This document shows positions 10,701 to 18,969 of a DNA stretch of 64,000 bases, piece after piece (the first letter of the stretch is position 1; every line of letters begins with the position of its first letter). The notes under the pieces are model-generated. The model did no database searches. It was not told where the DNA came from and was given only the letters and a program-made list of their open reading frames with translations. A program made the position numbers and the translations under genes. Source of the stretch: Gemmataceae bacterium (GTDB lineage Bacteria > Planctomycetota > Planctomycetia > Gemmatales > Gemmataceae); NCBI GenBank assembly GCA_025055795.1, contig JANWVV010000014.1, forward strand, positions 17,916 to 81,915. The letters are read 5' to 3'.

Positions 10701-11366
10701 GTGGCCGACACACCGGAGGCAATCACGCTGCGCGACGCCAACGGAAAGGACATCACCATCCCCCGCAAGGAAATCGATGGGGAGGTACGCAAGTTGAAAG
10801 TGTCGCTGATGCCCGAGGATCTGGTTGCTGCCTTGACCGAGGACGAACTGGTAGACCTGGTGGCCTATCTGGAAACATTGCGGACGCCAGCATTAACTCC
10901 TCCGGCCGCTTACGTCGCGGGTCCCTACTCGGCCCGCTCCATGCAGGCAGCCCTGGATACCCCCTTTGCTCCGGAGAAAAGTCCCATCGTGATCCCGGAC
11001 AAGCCAGCCGCCTCGCCCTGGCGCATACTGCGTGCAGATGCCCGTGGCTATTACGACCTGGCGGCTCTGCACGGTCCGGCGGCGGCCCGCTCGGCCTCCT
11101 ACCTCTACTGGGAAATTGACTCGCCCCGCGAGCAATCGGCCACCATCCTGCTGGGTACCGACGATGGTGCCACGTTATGGCTTAACGGGACCCAGGTCTT
11201 TACCAGTCGGGTGACTCGTGCAGCCGCCCCTGAACAAGAACGCCTGGAGGTGACCCTCCGGAAAGGTAAAAACGCTCTGCTGCTCAAAGTCGCCAACGGG
11301 GACGGCCCCCACGGAGCGTTTCTCACCCTGCTAGCGGAAGACGAATTACGCCTGCTCCTTCCTTGA
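7731..11366 (+). CDS. PVC-type haem c protein: propeller, HEAT-like repeats, cytochrome c, C-terminal beta domain
   Basis: 1211 residues with a signal peptide (1-31). Residues about 45-430 form the six-bladed sorbosone/glucose-dehydrogenase-like propeller of the Piru_Ver_Nterm/membrane-bound dehydrogenase type (GRVWVAEAVNYR, DTDGDGRADR, DHDHGVHGL, NNYEAGVDSFGE, VADWYDRGVGGHG). Residues about 440-890 are HEAT-like helical repeats. A single haem c site CARCH is at 929-933 with a likely distal Met (PDLSMIGKK) soon after, in the PVC-specific cytochrome module with KEIDGEV and LVAYLETL. Residues about 1070-1211 form a beta-rich domain with GTDDGATLWLNG, as in PA14/carbohydrate-binding modules. Such proteins are periplasmic or surface located and highly duplicated in planctomycetes; polysaccharide oxidation is often proposed but unproven. 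Transcribed alone. Confidence 0.9.
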   Translation: MRYRRSVIIWLMVAATWELVALGWKGESVAAGPLPPTEALASFRVAEGFQVELFAAEPLLMNPTSIDVDHRGRVWVAEAVNYRRYLHNQPLLRKEGDRIVVLLDTDGDGRADRATTFYQGPEIIAPLSVCVIPQADGKALRVLVAQSPDILEFWDRDGDLKADGPPVRFLSGFGGFDHDHGVHGLHLGPDGRLYFTVGDSGVGSGRDRQGRPIPPLQARDGRGRRWVSNSTDCRAGTVWRCNLDGTHLELIAHNFRNNYEAGVDSFGEIWLSDNDDDGNQQTRICLVLPGGNYGYHPRGPGQSHWHEEQPGIVHKVLRTGFGSPTGICFYEGTLFGSRYLGALLHCDAGPREVRAFFRKPKGAGYELDKQILLTSTDNWFRPSDVCVAPDGSIFVADWYDRGVGGHGMGDPFDGRIYRLTPKGHKGYTIPEVALSTGDGLRAALASPNLATRQLAINVLQAMPQADRDRWLKDALTTVEQPHLAARLLWQSKLHGTYLPPVPLPEQKPRLVNPALERFEQNPQFRAMLARWYQGHTPQEIETFLNGYIPRWIQRTPPDLACGREAAVLLQYLPAEQARPHFYTLARLHDGQDHFYRAALNIACGIDPTRRDLLLADFGQHFPQWNDSVADLVWELRPKSMWPRLGQLLEDPKLSIANKVRVLDIVAVGDDRTAGRTLVGILTSNVALELKRRALDHLRLHGPGRWQDVLTGPEGTAAIDTLLAEERSRLLGVQLLAIARPSDGVTRLAALLHDPATAREVRQEAIRALGHFQRVTAVEQLQAAFVSLQDEQLRAEIIRALGRQTNGPAKDEAAGRALQALQKLVRNTSVTMELRRLALEALAGTRPGTIWLLDTHQKGELPQELVAPAGRLLRNSPFQAERNRALLLFPAPGKLDPKKLPAISELARRHGDPARGKQVWEASLNGAAQCARCHAIRGIGGQVGPDLSMIGKKASRENLYESILFPSKAIADQYVAHQVTTTSEVTITGLLVADTPEAITLRDANGKDITIPRKEIDGEVRKLKVSLMPEDLVAALTEDELVDLVAYLETLRTPALTPPAAYVAGPYSARSMQAALDTPFAPEKSPIVIPDKPAASPWRILRADARGYYDLAALHGPAAARSASYLYWEIDSPREQSATILLGTDDGATLWLNGTQVFTSRVTRAAAPEQERLEVTLRKGKNALLLKVANGDGPHGAFLTLLAEDELRLLLP

Positions 11367-11669
11367 TCCCATCCGGCCAGAGGTGGCCAGAACCAGTGAT
11401 CTCACTGCTGGCCGCCACGCGCAGCCCAAAGCTCATCCGCAAATCTGAGGCAACGGTGCATGCACGCGCGGTTATTGGAGACGGCTACGTCCAGGACAAA
11501 CAACAGACTTGCCTTAATCGACACCCATCGCTGCTGCATGCCAGGTAGCAGCGCCGGACTGCTGGCCGTTTTGATAACGATGATGCGGTCAAAGTTGCAT
11601 TAACCACAGGCATTTTTTTCTGCAGAGTGGGGCGAATAGCCAGTCCGATTGAGCAGCAGAAAAGATGGT
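11367..11669. other. Convergent intergenic gap
   Basis: About 300 bases between the ends of the cytochrome gene and the DUF4240 gene. I see no gene and no hairpin with a T-run that would serve as a terminator. Confidence 0.4.
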
Positions 11670-12212
11670 TCACTCTTCCGGTTCTTCGGGGATCAGGTAC
11701 AGGTGGCAGAGACGGGGATAGCGTTTGCGTAGTTCATTTTCATCTTCGAAGTCGAAATCTTCGCCTTCCGGTGGGGGTGGGGGCAACTCTTCTTCCACCC
11801 GATCCAGACGTTCGTAGAAGTCGCTACGTCCAGTTTTTTCCTCGTAGACGCGGATAGCCGCCATGTCGAGGCCAAAGCCATCGACTGGTTCGCCATCGAG
11901 GATGTCGGCCAGCGAATCGGGATTTTTCAAAGCAGCTTCGTAGGCATGGCGGCCACGCCCCACCAGCCAGACCCGGAAATCACGGAAGCAATCGTCCGAA
12001 CAGCCGCCATTGATCAAGTGGGCCGCCCCCCATAACGAAATGAGATTGGCACTGCGGACCGCGTCGTCAAAACGCGCTTGGAAGGCAATCAACTCGTCCG
12101 GTTCCAACTGCCGCAAACGCTCCTTAAGGGCTTCGAAGTGTTCGATTGGATCGTCCCGGTAGGCCTCTTCGATGATTTTCCAGAACTGCTTCCATTCCAT
12201 CGGCGCCAGCAT
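11670..12212 (-). CDS. DUF4240 domain protein
   Basis: About 180 residues from the chosen ATG at 12210-12212; the frame is open for 53 more codons upstream. The start MLAPMEWKQFWKIIEEAY, the middle LERL/LIAFQARFDDAV and SDDCFRDFRVWLVGRGR are typical of DUF4240, a family of unknown function found widely in Actinobacteria and planctomycetes. The C-terminus is acidic and Pro-rich (ELPPPPPEGEDFDFEDENE) and ends LCHLYLIPEEPEE. No membrane segment or signal. The upstream extension contains two imperfect copies of a DNGYP-type peptide that are encoded by a DNA direct repeat, so I treat it as leader rather than protein. The shorter start has GGGAG about 10 bases ahead. Confidence 0.75.
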   Translation of the reverse strand: MLAPMEWKQFWKIIEEAYRDDPIEHFEALKERLRQLEPDELIAFQARFDDAVRSANLISLWGAAHLINGGCSDDCFRDFRVWLVGRGRHAYEAALKNPDSLADILDGEPVDGFGLDMAAIRVYEEKTGRSDFYERLDRVEEELPPPPPEGEDFDFEDENELRKRYPRLCHLYLIPEEPEE

Positions 12213-12223
12213 GGTATGCAACT

Positions 12224-12237
12224 CCCGTACGTACGGG
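12224..12237. promoter_or_regulatory. Perfect 14-bp palindrome in DUF4240 leader
   Basis: CCCGTACGTACGGG is a perfect palindrome lying 11-25 bases upstream of the preferred start codon and overlapping its ribosome-binding region. It could be an operator or an RNA hairpin that masks the ribosome site. No known regulator is implied. Confidence 0.3.
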
Positions 12238-12271
12238 TAAGAAGCAGCAGAAGTACCTTGTTCCATTACGC

Positions 12272-12336
12272 TCGGATAGCCATTATCAGTCGTCAATGTG
12301 ATTAATCGTTTCGGATACCCATCATCAGTCAATGTG
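12272..12336. repeat. Imperfect direct repeat upstream of DUF4240 gene
   Basis: Two copies, at 12272-12300 and 12311-12336, share TCGGATA.CCAT.ATCAGTC and AATGTG, with three bases missing from the second copy. The start-to-start distance is 39 bases. It lies 60-125 bases upstream of the preferred start and could be a binding-site pair or a small duplication. Confidence 0.45.
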
Positions 12337-12407
12337 TATGGTGGTGTGCTGTATTTTGACAGACACGTCACACAAATAAAGGGGTTAGCTAGGCGATACC
12401 GGTGGCC

Positions 12408-13313
12408 TCAAGCGGTTGGATGGGCGGCTCGCGGCACGTTGGCGAGCGGTGAGCCATTAGTGGACGTCGCGGGGGTGGCGACCGATGGACTGCTGTCCGC
12501 AGCGGTCCAGGCGGGCTCCCGCCAGTTGTTAGCTTGACGCCAGAAGCTGAGGGGATTGTCCCAGACGATGGTGCGAATCACCTTTTCACTATGACCCCGG
12601 CGTTTCATCTCCTGGATGAACTCCGGCACGGCGAGCGGATCGGATTTGCCCCAATCCCCGGCCGAGTTGACCATGATCCGCTCCGTGCCGTACCGCTCGA
12701 TGATGTCAGCAGCGCGTGCGGGGGTACACTTGGTTGTTGGATAGAGGGTCATGGCACACCAATAACCGCCCTCCAGGGCCAGCCGGACGGTGTGCTCCTC
12801 CACGTGATCAATGCATACGCGTTCCGGACGGATCCGCGGATCGTTTTTCAGCATGTCGATGATCATACGGGTGCCTTTGTATTTGTCTTCCAGGTGGGGG
12901 GTGTGGATAAGGATCAATTCGTTGGTTTGAGCTGCCAGGTCCAGATGCTCCTGGAAAACGATCGCTTCATTGCGGGTGTTTTTATTCAGACCGATTTCGC
13001 CAATCCCTAGGACATTGGGGCGACGCAGAAACTGCGGGATCAGCGCGATGACCTCGCGGGCAAGGGACACGTTTTCGGCTTCCTTGGCGTTGATGCACAA
13101 CCAGCAGTAATGGTGGATGTGGAACTGAGCTGCCCGCTTGGGTTCCACCTCAGTCAGTTGGCGGAAATAGTCGTAGAACCCGGCGGCACTGCCCCGGTCA
13201 AATCCGGGCCAGAAGGCGGGCTCGCTGATCGCTGCACATTGGGCATAGGCCATACGCTGATAGTCGTCTGTGGTGCGTGAAATCATGTGGATGTGCGGAT
13301 CGATGTATTTCAT
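12408..13313 (-). CDS. TatD-type metal-dependent hydrolase
   Basis: 301 residues of the amidohydrolase superfamily. The metal-binding start DPHIHM is at residues 5-10; [12 protein letters not shown] near 110, ILIHTPH near 135, CIDHVEEHT near 165 and [13 protein letters not shown] near 220 give the remaining TIM-barrel metal ligands (Glu, His, His, Asp). It resembles the TatD-related hydrolase found in EboB-type and other clusters rather than classical TatD DNase; the substrate is unknown. The last about 35 residues are Ser/Thr/Pro/Ala-rich and probably disordered. GGGAGGG is upstream of the ATG. It has no obvious functional partner nearby. Confidence 0.85.
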   Translation of the reverse strand: MKYIDPHIHMISRTTDDYQRMAYAQCAAISEPAFWPGFDRGSAAGFYDYFRQLTEVEPKRAAQFHIHHYCWLCINAKEAENVSLAREVIALIPQFLRRPNVLGIGEIGLNKNTRNEAIVFQEHLDLAAQTNELILIHTPHLEDKYKGTRMIIDMLKNDPRIRPERVCIDHVEEHTVRLALEGGYWCAMTLYPTTKCTPARAADIIERYGTERIMVNSAGDWGKSDPLAVPEFIQEMKRRGHSEKVIRTIVWDNPLSFWRQANNWREPAWTAADSSPSVATPATSTNGSPLANVPRAAHPTA

Positions 13314-13694
13314 GACAAACCCTCCCAGGGAGAGCGGGCACAGCCGCGGGGCTTAGTCCCAGCCGACGATACGCTTGCTACGGTTCAGTCTATGCCCTAG
13401 ATGCATCAGACGGAAGCGCAGATCGGATAACCACTTTGGCCAACCGCTCGCTTCAAAGGGAATAGAGATATCGGACCGAGCCTTCTGGAGGTGACCACGA
13501 ACCGTTTGCAACAAAAGACTGCGGTTGTGCCTTAGCTGCACTAGCGGTAGGGGTGTGGACGGTCTGGACCTTTGGGGCGTTATGTTGGGTGTGGGTGCGA
13601 GTAAGGTGTTTGAGGCCTTTGGACAGTTCCGAAAGTGTCGAGGTATCACCCTGTCTGAAGGAAGCCACCCAATCCTGTTGCTTGCGCAACAGTG
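13314..13694. other. Intergenic gap, no convincing gene
   Basis: About 380 bases between two minus-strand genes. The open frame at 13353-13649 has no recognisable family, no good ribosome site, and runs in the leader of the TatD-type gene. I see no repeat. Confidence 0.4.
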
Positions 13695-14972
13695 TCAAGC
13701 AACGTGCGATTCGAGATGTTGACCAACAGCACGGCGGGTTTGAGCGACCGCCCGCAGGTAAATGGCCAGGGTCACAACGTATGCCAGGGCGAAGACGATG
13801 TGTTCCCACAGGGTGATGTCGGCTTGGCCGGCAAGTTGCGGACGCCAGTGCGATCCGTACAACGGTCGGGCATAGATTGCCCAAGCTATCCACAGTCCGA
13901 CTAGCAACACCAGCAGACCGGCAGCCCGAGGGACTGCCGGACGGCGCAGATGTATGGCAATTGTACACATTCCCATCAGGCACCAGACCTCGGCCAGACC
14001 GCTGAGGAGGAAGGTGACCATTAACAATTGCCATGCTTCCGCTTCCAGCCTCAGGGTGTAGGCCCCCCCGGCTGCTAGCAGCGTGGCGCCGCCCAGCAGG
14101 GTAAACAACCCACTGCCAGCAAACAGGCCACGGGCACCGGTTTCCGACGGCACGGCACCACATGTCAGTCGGCCGAACCCCACCAGGATCATTCCCAATA
14201 GTACAGGCAAGCCATACAACAAGATGTCCAGTTGCTGCTGTTTAGACATTTCGATGGAGCCCGGTGCTGTGTCGTTAATGTAGCCCGGAATCCGTACCCA
14301 GCCGGTGCCCTGGGGGAGTTGATTACCGGTTCGGACGTATCCGAATTTGCCCGCTTCCACCAGGCCTGGGATAATCAGCAGGAGCAATCCCAGCCACATG
14401 CCCGTCAAGCCCGCACGGGTTTTGTGCCAGCGGTTGTAACCAGGCATACGCGGCGGACGAAGGGTAGCCGCTAGCGATGAGGGCGGGGGAACACCGAATA
14501 CACCGCGAGCAGGTCCTGCCGGTGCTGACGGGGAAAACGGGGCCGGAGCCGACGGAACTTCGGGACGTGGAGCCTCTGGGCCGGGAGCTTCCGCACGCGG
14601 CTTTTCGCCGCCCAGAAGTGTCGCTCGTGTAGGATAAGGGGAAGCCGAAGGAGCGTCTGCAGGCGACGGGTTGGAGGTGGGCGGGCTGCTCCAGGCACTG
14701 GATGGTACCGTATAAGAACTCGTTGGACCGGGGGCAGCGACGCTATGCGGGTGGATCCGCTCTTCGCTTTCTCTGGTAGCGGGATTGTCTGGACCTTTGT
14801 CGCTACCAAAGCTACTGCCCCCTCCGCCAAGCGGACCAGCACCGGGTACTACTCCCGGCAGGCGGACCTCCATCATTGCGGCACAGTATGGGCATTTGAC
14901 CCGCTTGCCTACCGATTCATCGCGGGCCCGAAATTGCTTGCCACATGACTCACACGTCATCGTGATCGGCAT
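13695..14972 (-). CDS. Zinc-ribbon membrane protein with Pro/Ala-rich linker
   Basis: About 425 residues from the ATG at 14970-14972, which has GGAGGGGG upstream. Residues 5-35 form a zinc ribbon (Cys7, Cys10, Cys27, Cys30 in CESC and CPYC). A Pro/Ser/Ala-rich linker follows to about residue 185. The C-terminal half has about six hydrophobic segments (for example GMWLGLLLLIIPGLVEAG, LYGLPVLLGMILVGFG, LLVLLVGLWIAWAIYA). This ribbon-linker-membrane layout recurs in Gemmatales proteins of unknown function; the ribbon may bind zinc or a partner. The frame stays open 291 bases upstream, but those codons look random. It is downstream of the ABC ATPase on the same strand, 375 bases away. Confidence 0.72.
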   Translation of the reverse strand: MPITMTCESCGKQFRARDESVGKRVKCPYCAAMMEVRLPGVVPGAGPLGGGGSSFGSDKGPDNPATRESEERIHPHSVAAPGPTSSYTVPSSAWSSPPTSNPSPADAPSASPYPTRATLLGGEKPRAEAPGPEAPRPEVPSAPAPFSPSAPAGPARGVFGVPPPSSLAATLRPPRMPGYNRWHKTRAGLTGMWLGLLLLIIPGLVEAGKFGYVRTGNQLPQGTGWVRIPGYINDTAPGSIEMSKQQQLDILLYGLPVLLGMILVGFGRLTCGAVPSETGARGLFAGSGLFTLLGGATLLAAGGAYTLRLEAEAWQLLMVTFLLSGLAEVWCLMGMCTIAIHLRRPAVPRAAGLLVLLVGLWIAWAIYARPLYGSHWRPQLAGQADITLWEHIVFALAYVVTLAIYLRAVAQTRRAVGQHLESHVA

Positions 14973-15347
14973 GATTCCCCCTCCGCCCCCAGGGCAACCG
15001 CTGGCTTGCGTGCTCGTCCTCATCCTAAACTTTCTGGCCGCCGTTGCAATGCCAGCCCATGCACCAGGAGTACGACGGCCTGCATGTCCAGCGACGCGGC
15101 TTTCCCCGACATCACCCCTTGGCCTGCCTACACAGAAATTGTCCACTTGTATGTAAACAGCTCTGAACCATCGTCCATTTCCAGAGTTGGCATTCCGCCT
15201 GGCTCCGTGCGGATCAGCAAGTTGTGCCGACCGGACGAAGACCGAACAGAAAGGCCTCGCCATACCCCTCCAGCGGAGTTGTCACGCGTGAATAGTCCAT
15301 TCTGAAGTAAACAGTTTTTCGGGCCAGGTGCAGACGGAGTGGACACC
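14973..15347. other. Intergenic gap between ABC ATPase and zinc-ribbon gene
   Basis: About 375 bases. Only the non-conserved upstream extension of the zinc-ribbon gene frame is open here. I see no gene, and assume it holds the promoter of that gene. Confidence 0.4.
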
Positions 15348-16283
15348 TCAACTGGTAATTCCCTTGGTGATCCGCATGAAGACATCTTCGATGTTGACTT
15401 CCTTTTCCTTGAAAAGACGGAGGCGGAAGCCGGCTTGGATAAGCCGTTCCGGGATGAAGCTGCCGTCTTCGTAGCCATCTTTGAGACGAACGTCGAGGGC
15501 CTGGGTTTTCGGGTCGAAGGTGACGCTATCCACCTCGGGGAACAGGCGGAGACGTTCGGCCGCCTCGGCGTTGCGTTCGTGGTGGACTGCCACGGTGAAG
15601 ACCGCCTTACCCCGTACCGCCTGAATGGCCGCCTCTACCGTGCCGTTCCAGATCAGTTTCCCCCGCTCGATAATGCCGATTTTGTTGCAGATGTCCGCCA
15701 GTTCCGGGAGAATGTGGCTGGAAACCATGATGGTTTTGTTTTCGCGGCGTAAGCGTTTGATCAGTTCGCGCATCTCGATGCGGGCGCGGGGGTCCAGGCC
15801 ACTGGCTGGTTCGTCCAGCAGCAGTACCTGGGGATCGTGTAACAAGGTGCGTGCCAGTCCCAGTCGCTGGGTCATGCCTCGGGACAGACTGGTCACCAGT
15901 GCGTCTCGTTTGTAGCCCAGATCGACGTAATCGAGGACTTGTTCGACCCGTCGGCGGCGGGCGGGGCCGTCGATCCGATAAGCCGCGGCAAAAAACTCCA
16001 GATATTCCGTCACTTTCATGTCGTCATAGACACCGAAAAAGTCGGGCATATAGCCGATGAGTCGGCGGATCTCCTTGGCGCCGGTGTAAATGGAGTAGCC
16101 GCAGACGGTCGCTTCGCCCCAGCTCGGGTTGAGCAAGGTGGCCAGCATCCGCATGGTGGTGGTTTTGCCGGAGCCATTGGGACCAATGAAGCCGTATACG
16201 TCCCCTTGCTCCAGGCGCAGGGTCAGGCGGTCGACGGCGAACAGTTCGTTATACTTTTTGGTCAGGTCACGGCATTCGATCAT
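15348..16283 (-). CDS. ABC transporter ATP-binding protein
   Basis: 311 residues. Walker A GPNGSGKTT is at 34-42, the signature LSRGMTQRL follows near 130, Walker B VLLLDEPASGLDP near 152 and the switch-region His in VSSHILPEL near 190. The C-terminal about 90 residues form the extra domain seen in CcmA/GldA-type ATPases of ABC-2 exporters. It would power a membrane partner. The start codon overlaps the stop of the upstream 866-residue membrane protein gene (ATGA at 16280-16283), so the two are translationally coupled. No standard ABC-2 permease is seen, so the coupled gene, or a permease elsewhere, must supply the pore. Confidence 0.93.
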   Translation of the reverse strand: MIECRDLTKKYNELFAVDRLTLRLEQGDVYGFIGPNGSGKTTTMRMLATLLNPSWGEATVCGYSIYTGAKEIRRLIGYMPDFFGVYDDMKVTEYLEFFAAAYRIDGPARRRRVEQVLDYVDLGYKRDALVTSLSRGMTQRLGLARTLLHDPQVLLLDEPASGLDPRARIEMRELIKRLRRENKTIMVSSHILPELADICNKIGIIERGKLIWNGTVEAAIQAVRGKAVFTVAVHHERNAEAAERLRLFPEVDSVTFDPKTQALDVRLKDGYEDGSFIPERLIQAGFRLRLFKEKEVNIEDVFMRITKGITS

Positions 16284-18880
16284 GGTTCAGGTTGTCCTGC
16301 GACAGAAGGGGAAGCGATAGGCAAGTAGATACGCAGCCAGGTTTCCTGCCGTCCGTTGCCGGTCAGGGGGGTGCGGGCCAGGCCCGAAGCGGGAGGTTCG
16401 TGCCACCATAGCATGGAAGGGGAAAACGGTCCGGCCAGTTGTTCTTCGGCTGGACCCACGGGCAGCACAGCCCGGCCCACCAGGATAATTTCACTGGTAT
16501 GCTCGGGTCCCAGTCGCCAGGATTGATCCAGGCGGCGTAACGAGGCGTTGCGAGGAAATACCCCTTCCGTAAAGCTCAACGACCCTTCATGGAACAGTAT
16601 CCCGAGCAATGGCAGCGGTTCCAGCGCCGCGGCGGCTTGGGAAGCGACCGGGGACGTTGCCGCAGCGGCCGCCACGGCTACAGCGGCCCGCCCAGGGCCT
16701 AGGCGTTCCCGGTATAGCGGTGCCCGCAGCAGCAGATCCTCCAGTCGACTCTCGCGTTGCAACCATTGGTCGGCCCGGCTTCCCCGATCTAATACCACGC
16801 GTACAGGCTGGCCACGCTGGATTATTCCGCCGGGCACAGGATAGGCCTGGCCCGCATAAAAAAGAACGCAGTCAGTTAGCACGGGGATGGGCAATTGAAG
16901 GGTGAAGCTCCCGATAACCGCTTGGGGATCCGCCGGCGGGTGCTCCAGTTGAGTGGTTAGCAGCGGTTGTCCCATCGGCCAGCGACCGCTCCAAAGGGCC
17001 ACAAACGCCTTGGTCGACCAGACTTGGATTGGCACGTTCTCGACCGTGGCCAAGGGGGAAGCGGACCAGGACAACCATCGATACTGACGAGGTAACAACC
17101 CCGCCCGTGGTCCGCGAGGGGCCCCCCACCAACCGATGACCGTATCCGTGGCTTCGGCCCATTGCGGATGCGACTGGACAGTAAGGCTGTAACGATCAAT
17201 CCGTGGACTAAATAGCGCCAGCCAGGTGGTTCCGTAGACACGTCCTGTTGCGGCGTCGATGTCTACCACGTCTAGTTTGTTGACACAGAGCCGGTCCCCT
17301 TTCAGGCTGGCTGCCGTGGTGAAGGCGAGCACCGTTACAGTAAGCACGATGATGGGGAAGGTCACCCAGGTCCATTCCTGGCGACCGATCAGCCGCTTGA
17401 GCAGGAAGTACTCGGCGGGTCCTACCAGGAGCAGATACAACGTAATCAGCACGGCCACCCAGCCAAACGTGATAACCGGGATGCCCTCGAACGCGTCGGC
17501 ATGGGTGCGGAGGGCCACGGCCAGTTCGTCCTCTTCCTCGCTCAGGTCGGCATCAGCAGGTTTGGCCTTCCCCTCACTCCCGGCCGACGCCCGGTTGGCC
17601 CCTGCCTCGCGAAGTACCCAGTCCCAGAACTCGGCACGCAAGGGGAACTCCACGAAGGGGGGGCGATGGAGATCGAAGGCAATCAGTGTTACCCGTCCCA
17701 GGCCCACCGGCCACTGGGCAGCCAGCGGGATAAGGCTTGGATCGCGTTGCCGCTCCGGCGGGGGAATCAGTATACGGGCTGCTGGGTGAGACTTGCGCAC
17801 CAGGTTCGCCACGGGAAATCGACCCGTCTTGCTGCCCAACGCGCCATGGAAAGCTCCAAACTGGCTGGAGGCACGGGCATTCCAGTGCAGCACGGCCAGA
17901 TCGACTTGGCGACTGCCGCGTATGGATGCGGGTAAGAGTTCTTGTAAATCCGGCAGAGAGGCCAGAGCGTCGGCGGCCGACCCACCGGCGACTACCAGGC
18001 GTCCCCCCCGCCGCACCCACTCGTGCAAAGCTTCCCGACGCTGACGGACCGCGGCAGCAGCTTCCGCGGACCAGAGTTGACGGACAAATCCTTCCGTGTC
18101 CGCGCCGGCCAGCACCACAATCAGATCGATACTTTCGTAACCGAACCAATGGCCGGGCAATTCCTCCACAGTGCGGACCGTCGCGGTCAGGATGCGTCCA
18201 CCGCGGAGGCCGCCGCTGCCCGCCTGATCTCCTCCTACCGGTTTAGGAAGTTCGAACCGTGGCGGTGTCGTCCCCATGAACAATACCGAGTAGGCGAGGA
18301 GATCCCGTAACCGTCCGACGCGTAAGCGGTACGGGTCCGACAAGGGACGACCCCCTTCCACGGTGCGGACCTGTAACAACACGTCCGTCTCGCCAATCGG
18401 CCGCAGATAGGCCCACACCCCCAGTTCAGCCGTGGTGACCGTCCGCCCCGGTTCTGTTTGCTCCAAAGGAAGAGGGACTGTTTGAACGGTGGTGATCCCA
18501 TCGGCATCCGGGGCCTCGATAACTAGTTCCGCGGCTTCCGGAACTACGGCACGCACGTCCAGCTTTACCTGCAACGGGGTCCATTGTCCGAATTTGGCCA
18601 CGGGTGCGTCGTCGTCCCCGGTAAAGCCGAGCCGGGCAGCCTGGATGTGAACCGGAAGCTCCGTAGCCTGAGCAGCGGGCAGACCTCTCCAGGGTCCGCT
18701 CAGCTCGCTGCTGCCTCCGCTCATCAGGAGCAGCACGGCCAGAAGTTCATATCTCCAATATGATCCTTTGCCTGCCATACTCAGTCGATTCTGTGTTACC
18801 GAAGCGATTGACGTCCTGTTATCCTGGACACCCATAACTTCCCGTTGTTCAGACACCATGTTGAAGGTTTGCTGGTGCAC
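16280..18880 (-). CDS. Large membrane protein coupled to an ABC ATPase
   Basis: 866 residues in the longest form; starts at 18835 or 18778 are equally possible because no strong ribosome site is visible. A hydrophobic stretch near residue 45-55 (YELLAVLLLMSGG) is a signal or anchor. The N-terminal half is an extracytoplasmic beta and Rossmann-like region with LHEWVRRGGRLVVAGG, resembling the glutamine-amidotransferase-like fold of GldG/DUF4350 proteins. Two membrane spans follow near 480-530 (VITFGWVAVLITLYLLLVGPAEY and FPIIVLTVTVLAF), then a further extracytoplasmic part. By context it is a component of an ABC-type complex at the envelope. Function unknown; planctomycete homologues are often next to ABC-2 genes. 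Confidence 0.75.
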   Translation of the reverse strand: MHQQTFNMVSEQREVMGVQDNRTSIASVTQNRLSMAGKGSYWRYELLAVLLLMSGGSSELSGPWRGLPAAQATELPVHIQAARLGFTGDDDAPVAKFGQWTPLQVKLDVRAVVPEAAELVIEAPDADGITTVQTVPLPLEQTEPGRTVTTAELGVWAYLRPIGETDVLLQVRTVEGGRPLSDPYRLRVGRLRDLLAYSVLFMGTTPPRFELPKPVGGDQAGSGGLRGGRILTATVRTVEELPGHWFGYESIDLIVVLAGADTEGFVRQLWSAEAAAAVRQRREALHEWVRRGGRLVVAGGSAADALASLPDLQELLPASIRGSRQVDLAVLHWNARASSQFGAFHGALGSKTGRFPVANLVRKSHPAARILIPPPERQRDPSLIPLAAQWPVGLGRVTLIAFDLHRPPFVEFPLRAEFWDWVLREAGANRASAGSEGKAKPADADLSEEEDELAVALRTHADAFEGIPVITFGWVAVLITLYLLLVGPAEYFLLKRLIGRQEWTWVTFPIIVLTVTVLAFTTAASLKGDRLCVNKLDVVDIDAATGRVYGTTWLALFSPRIDRYSLTVQSHPQWAEATDTVIGWWGAPRGPRAGLLPRQYRWLSWSASPLATVENVPIQVWSTKAFVALWSGRWPMGQPLLTTQLEHPPADPQAVIGSFTLQLPIPVLTDCVLFYAGQAYPVPGGIIQRGQPVRVVLDRGSRADQWLQRESRLEDLLLRAPLYRERLGPGRAAVAVAAAAATSPVASQAAAALEPLPLLGILFHEGSLSFTEGVFPRNASLRRLDQSWRLGPEHTSEIILVGRAVLPVGPAEEQLAGPFSPSMLWWHEPPASGLARTPLTGNGRQETWLRIYLPIASPSVAGQPEP

Positions 18881-18969
18881 CCGAGTTCAGAGATGGTACC
18901 CGATCTCAGGATGACCATCAGTATGGCTGGGAGCGCCTGAGCCTCAGACAGCAAAGCGGGATTGGCTTA

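Noticed and set aside
13353..13649. Minus-strand open frame of 98 codons
   Set aside because: No recognised domain or start signal; it occupies the leader of the TatD-type gene.
14973..15263. N-terminal extension of the zinc-ribbon membrane protein
   Set aside because: Composition looks random and a strong ribosome site lies just before the internal ATG at 14972.
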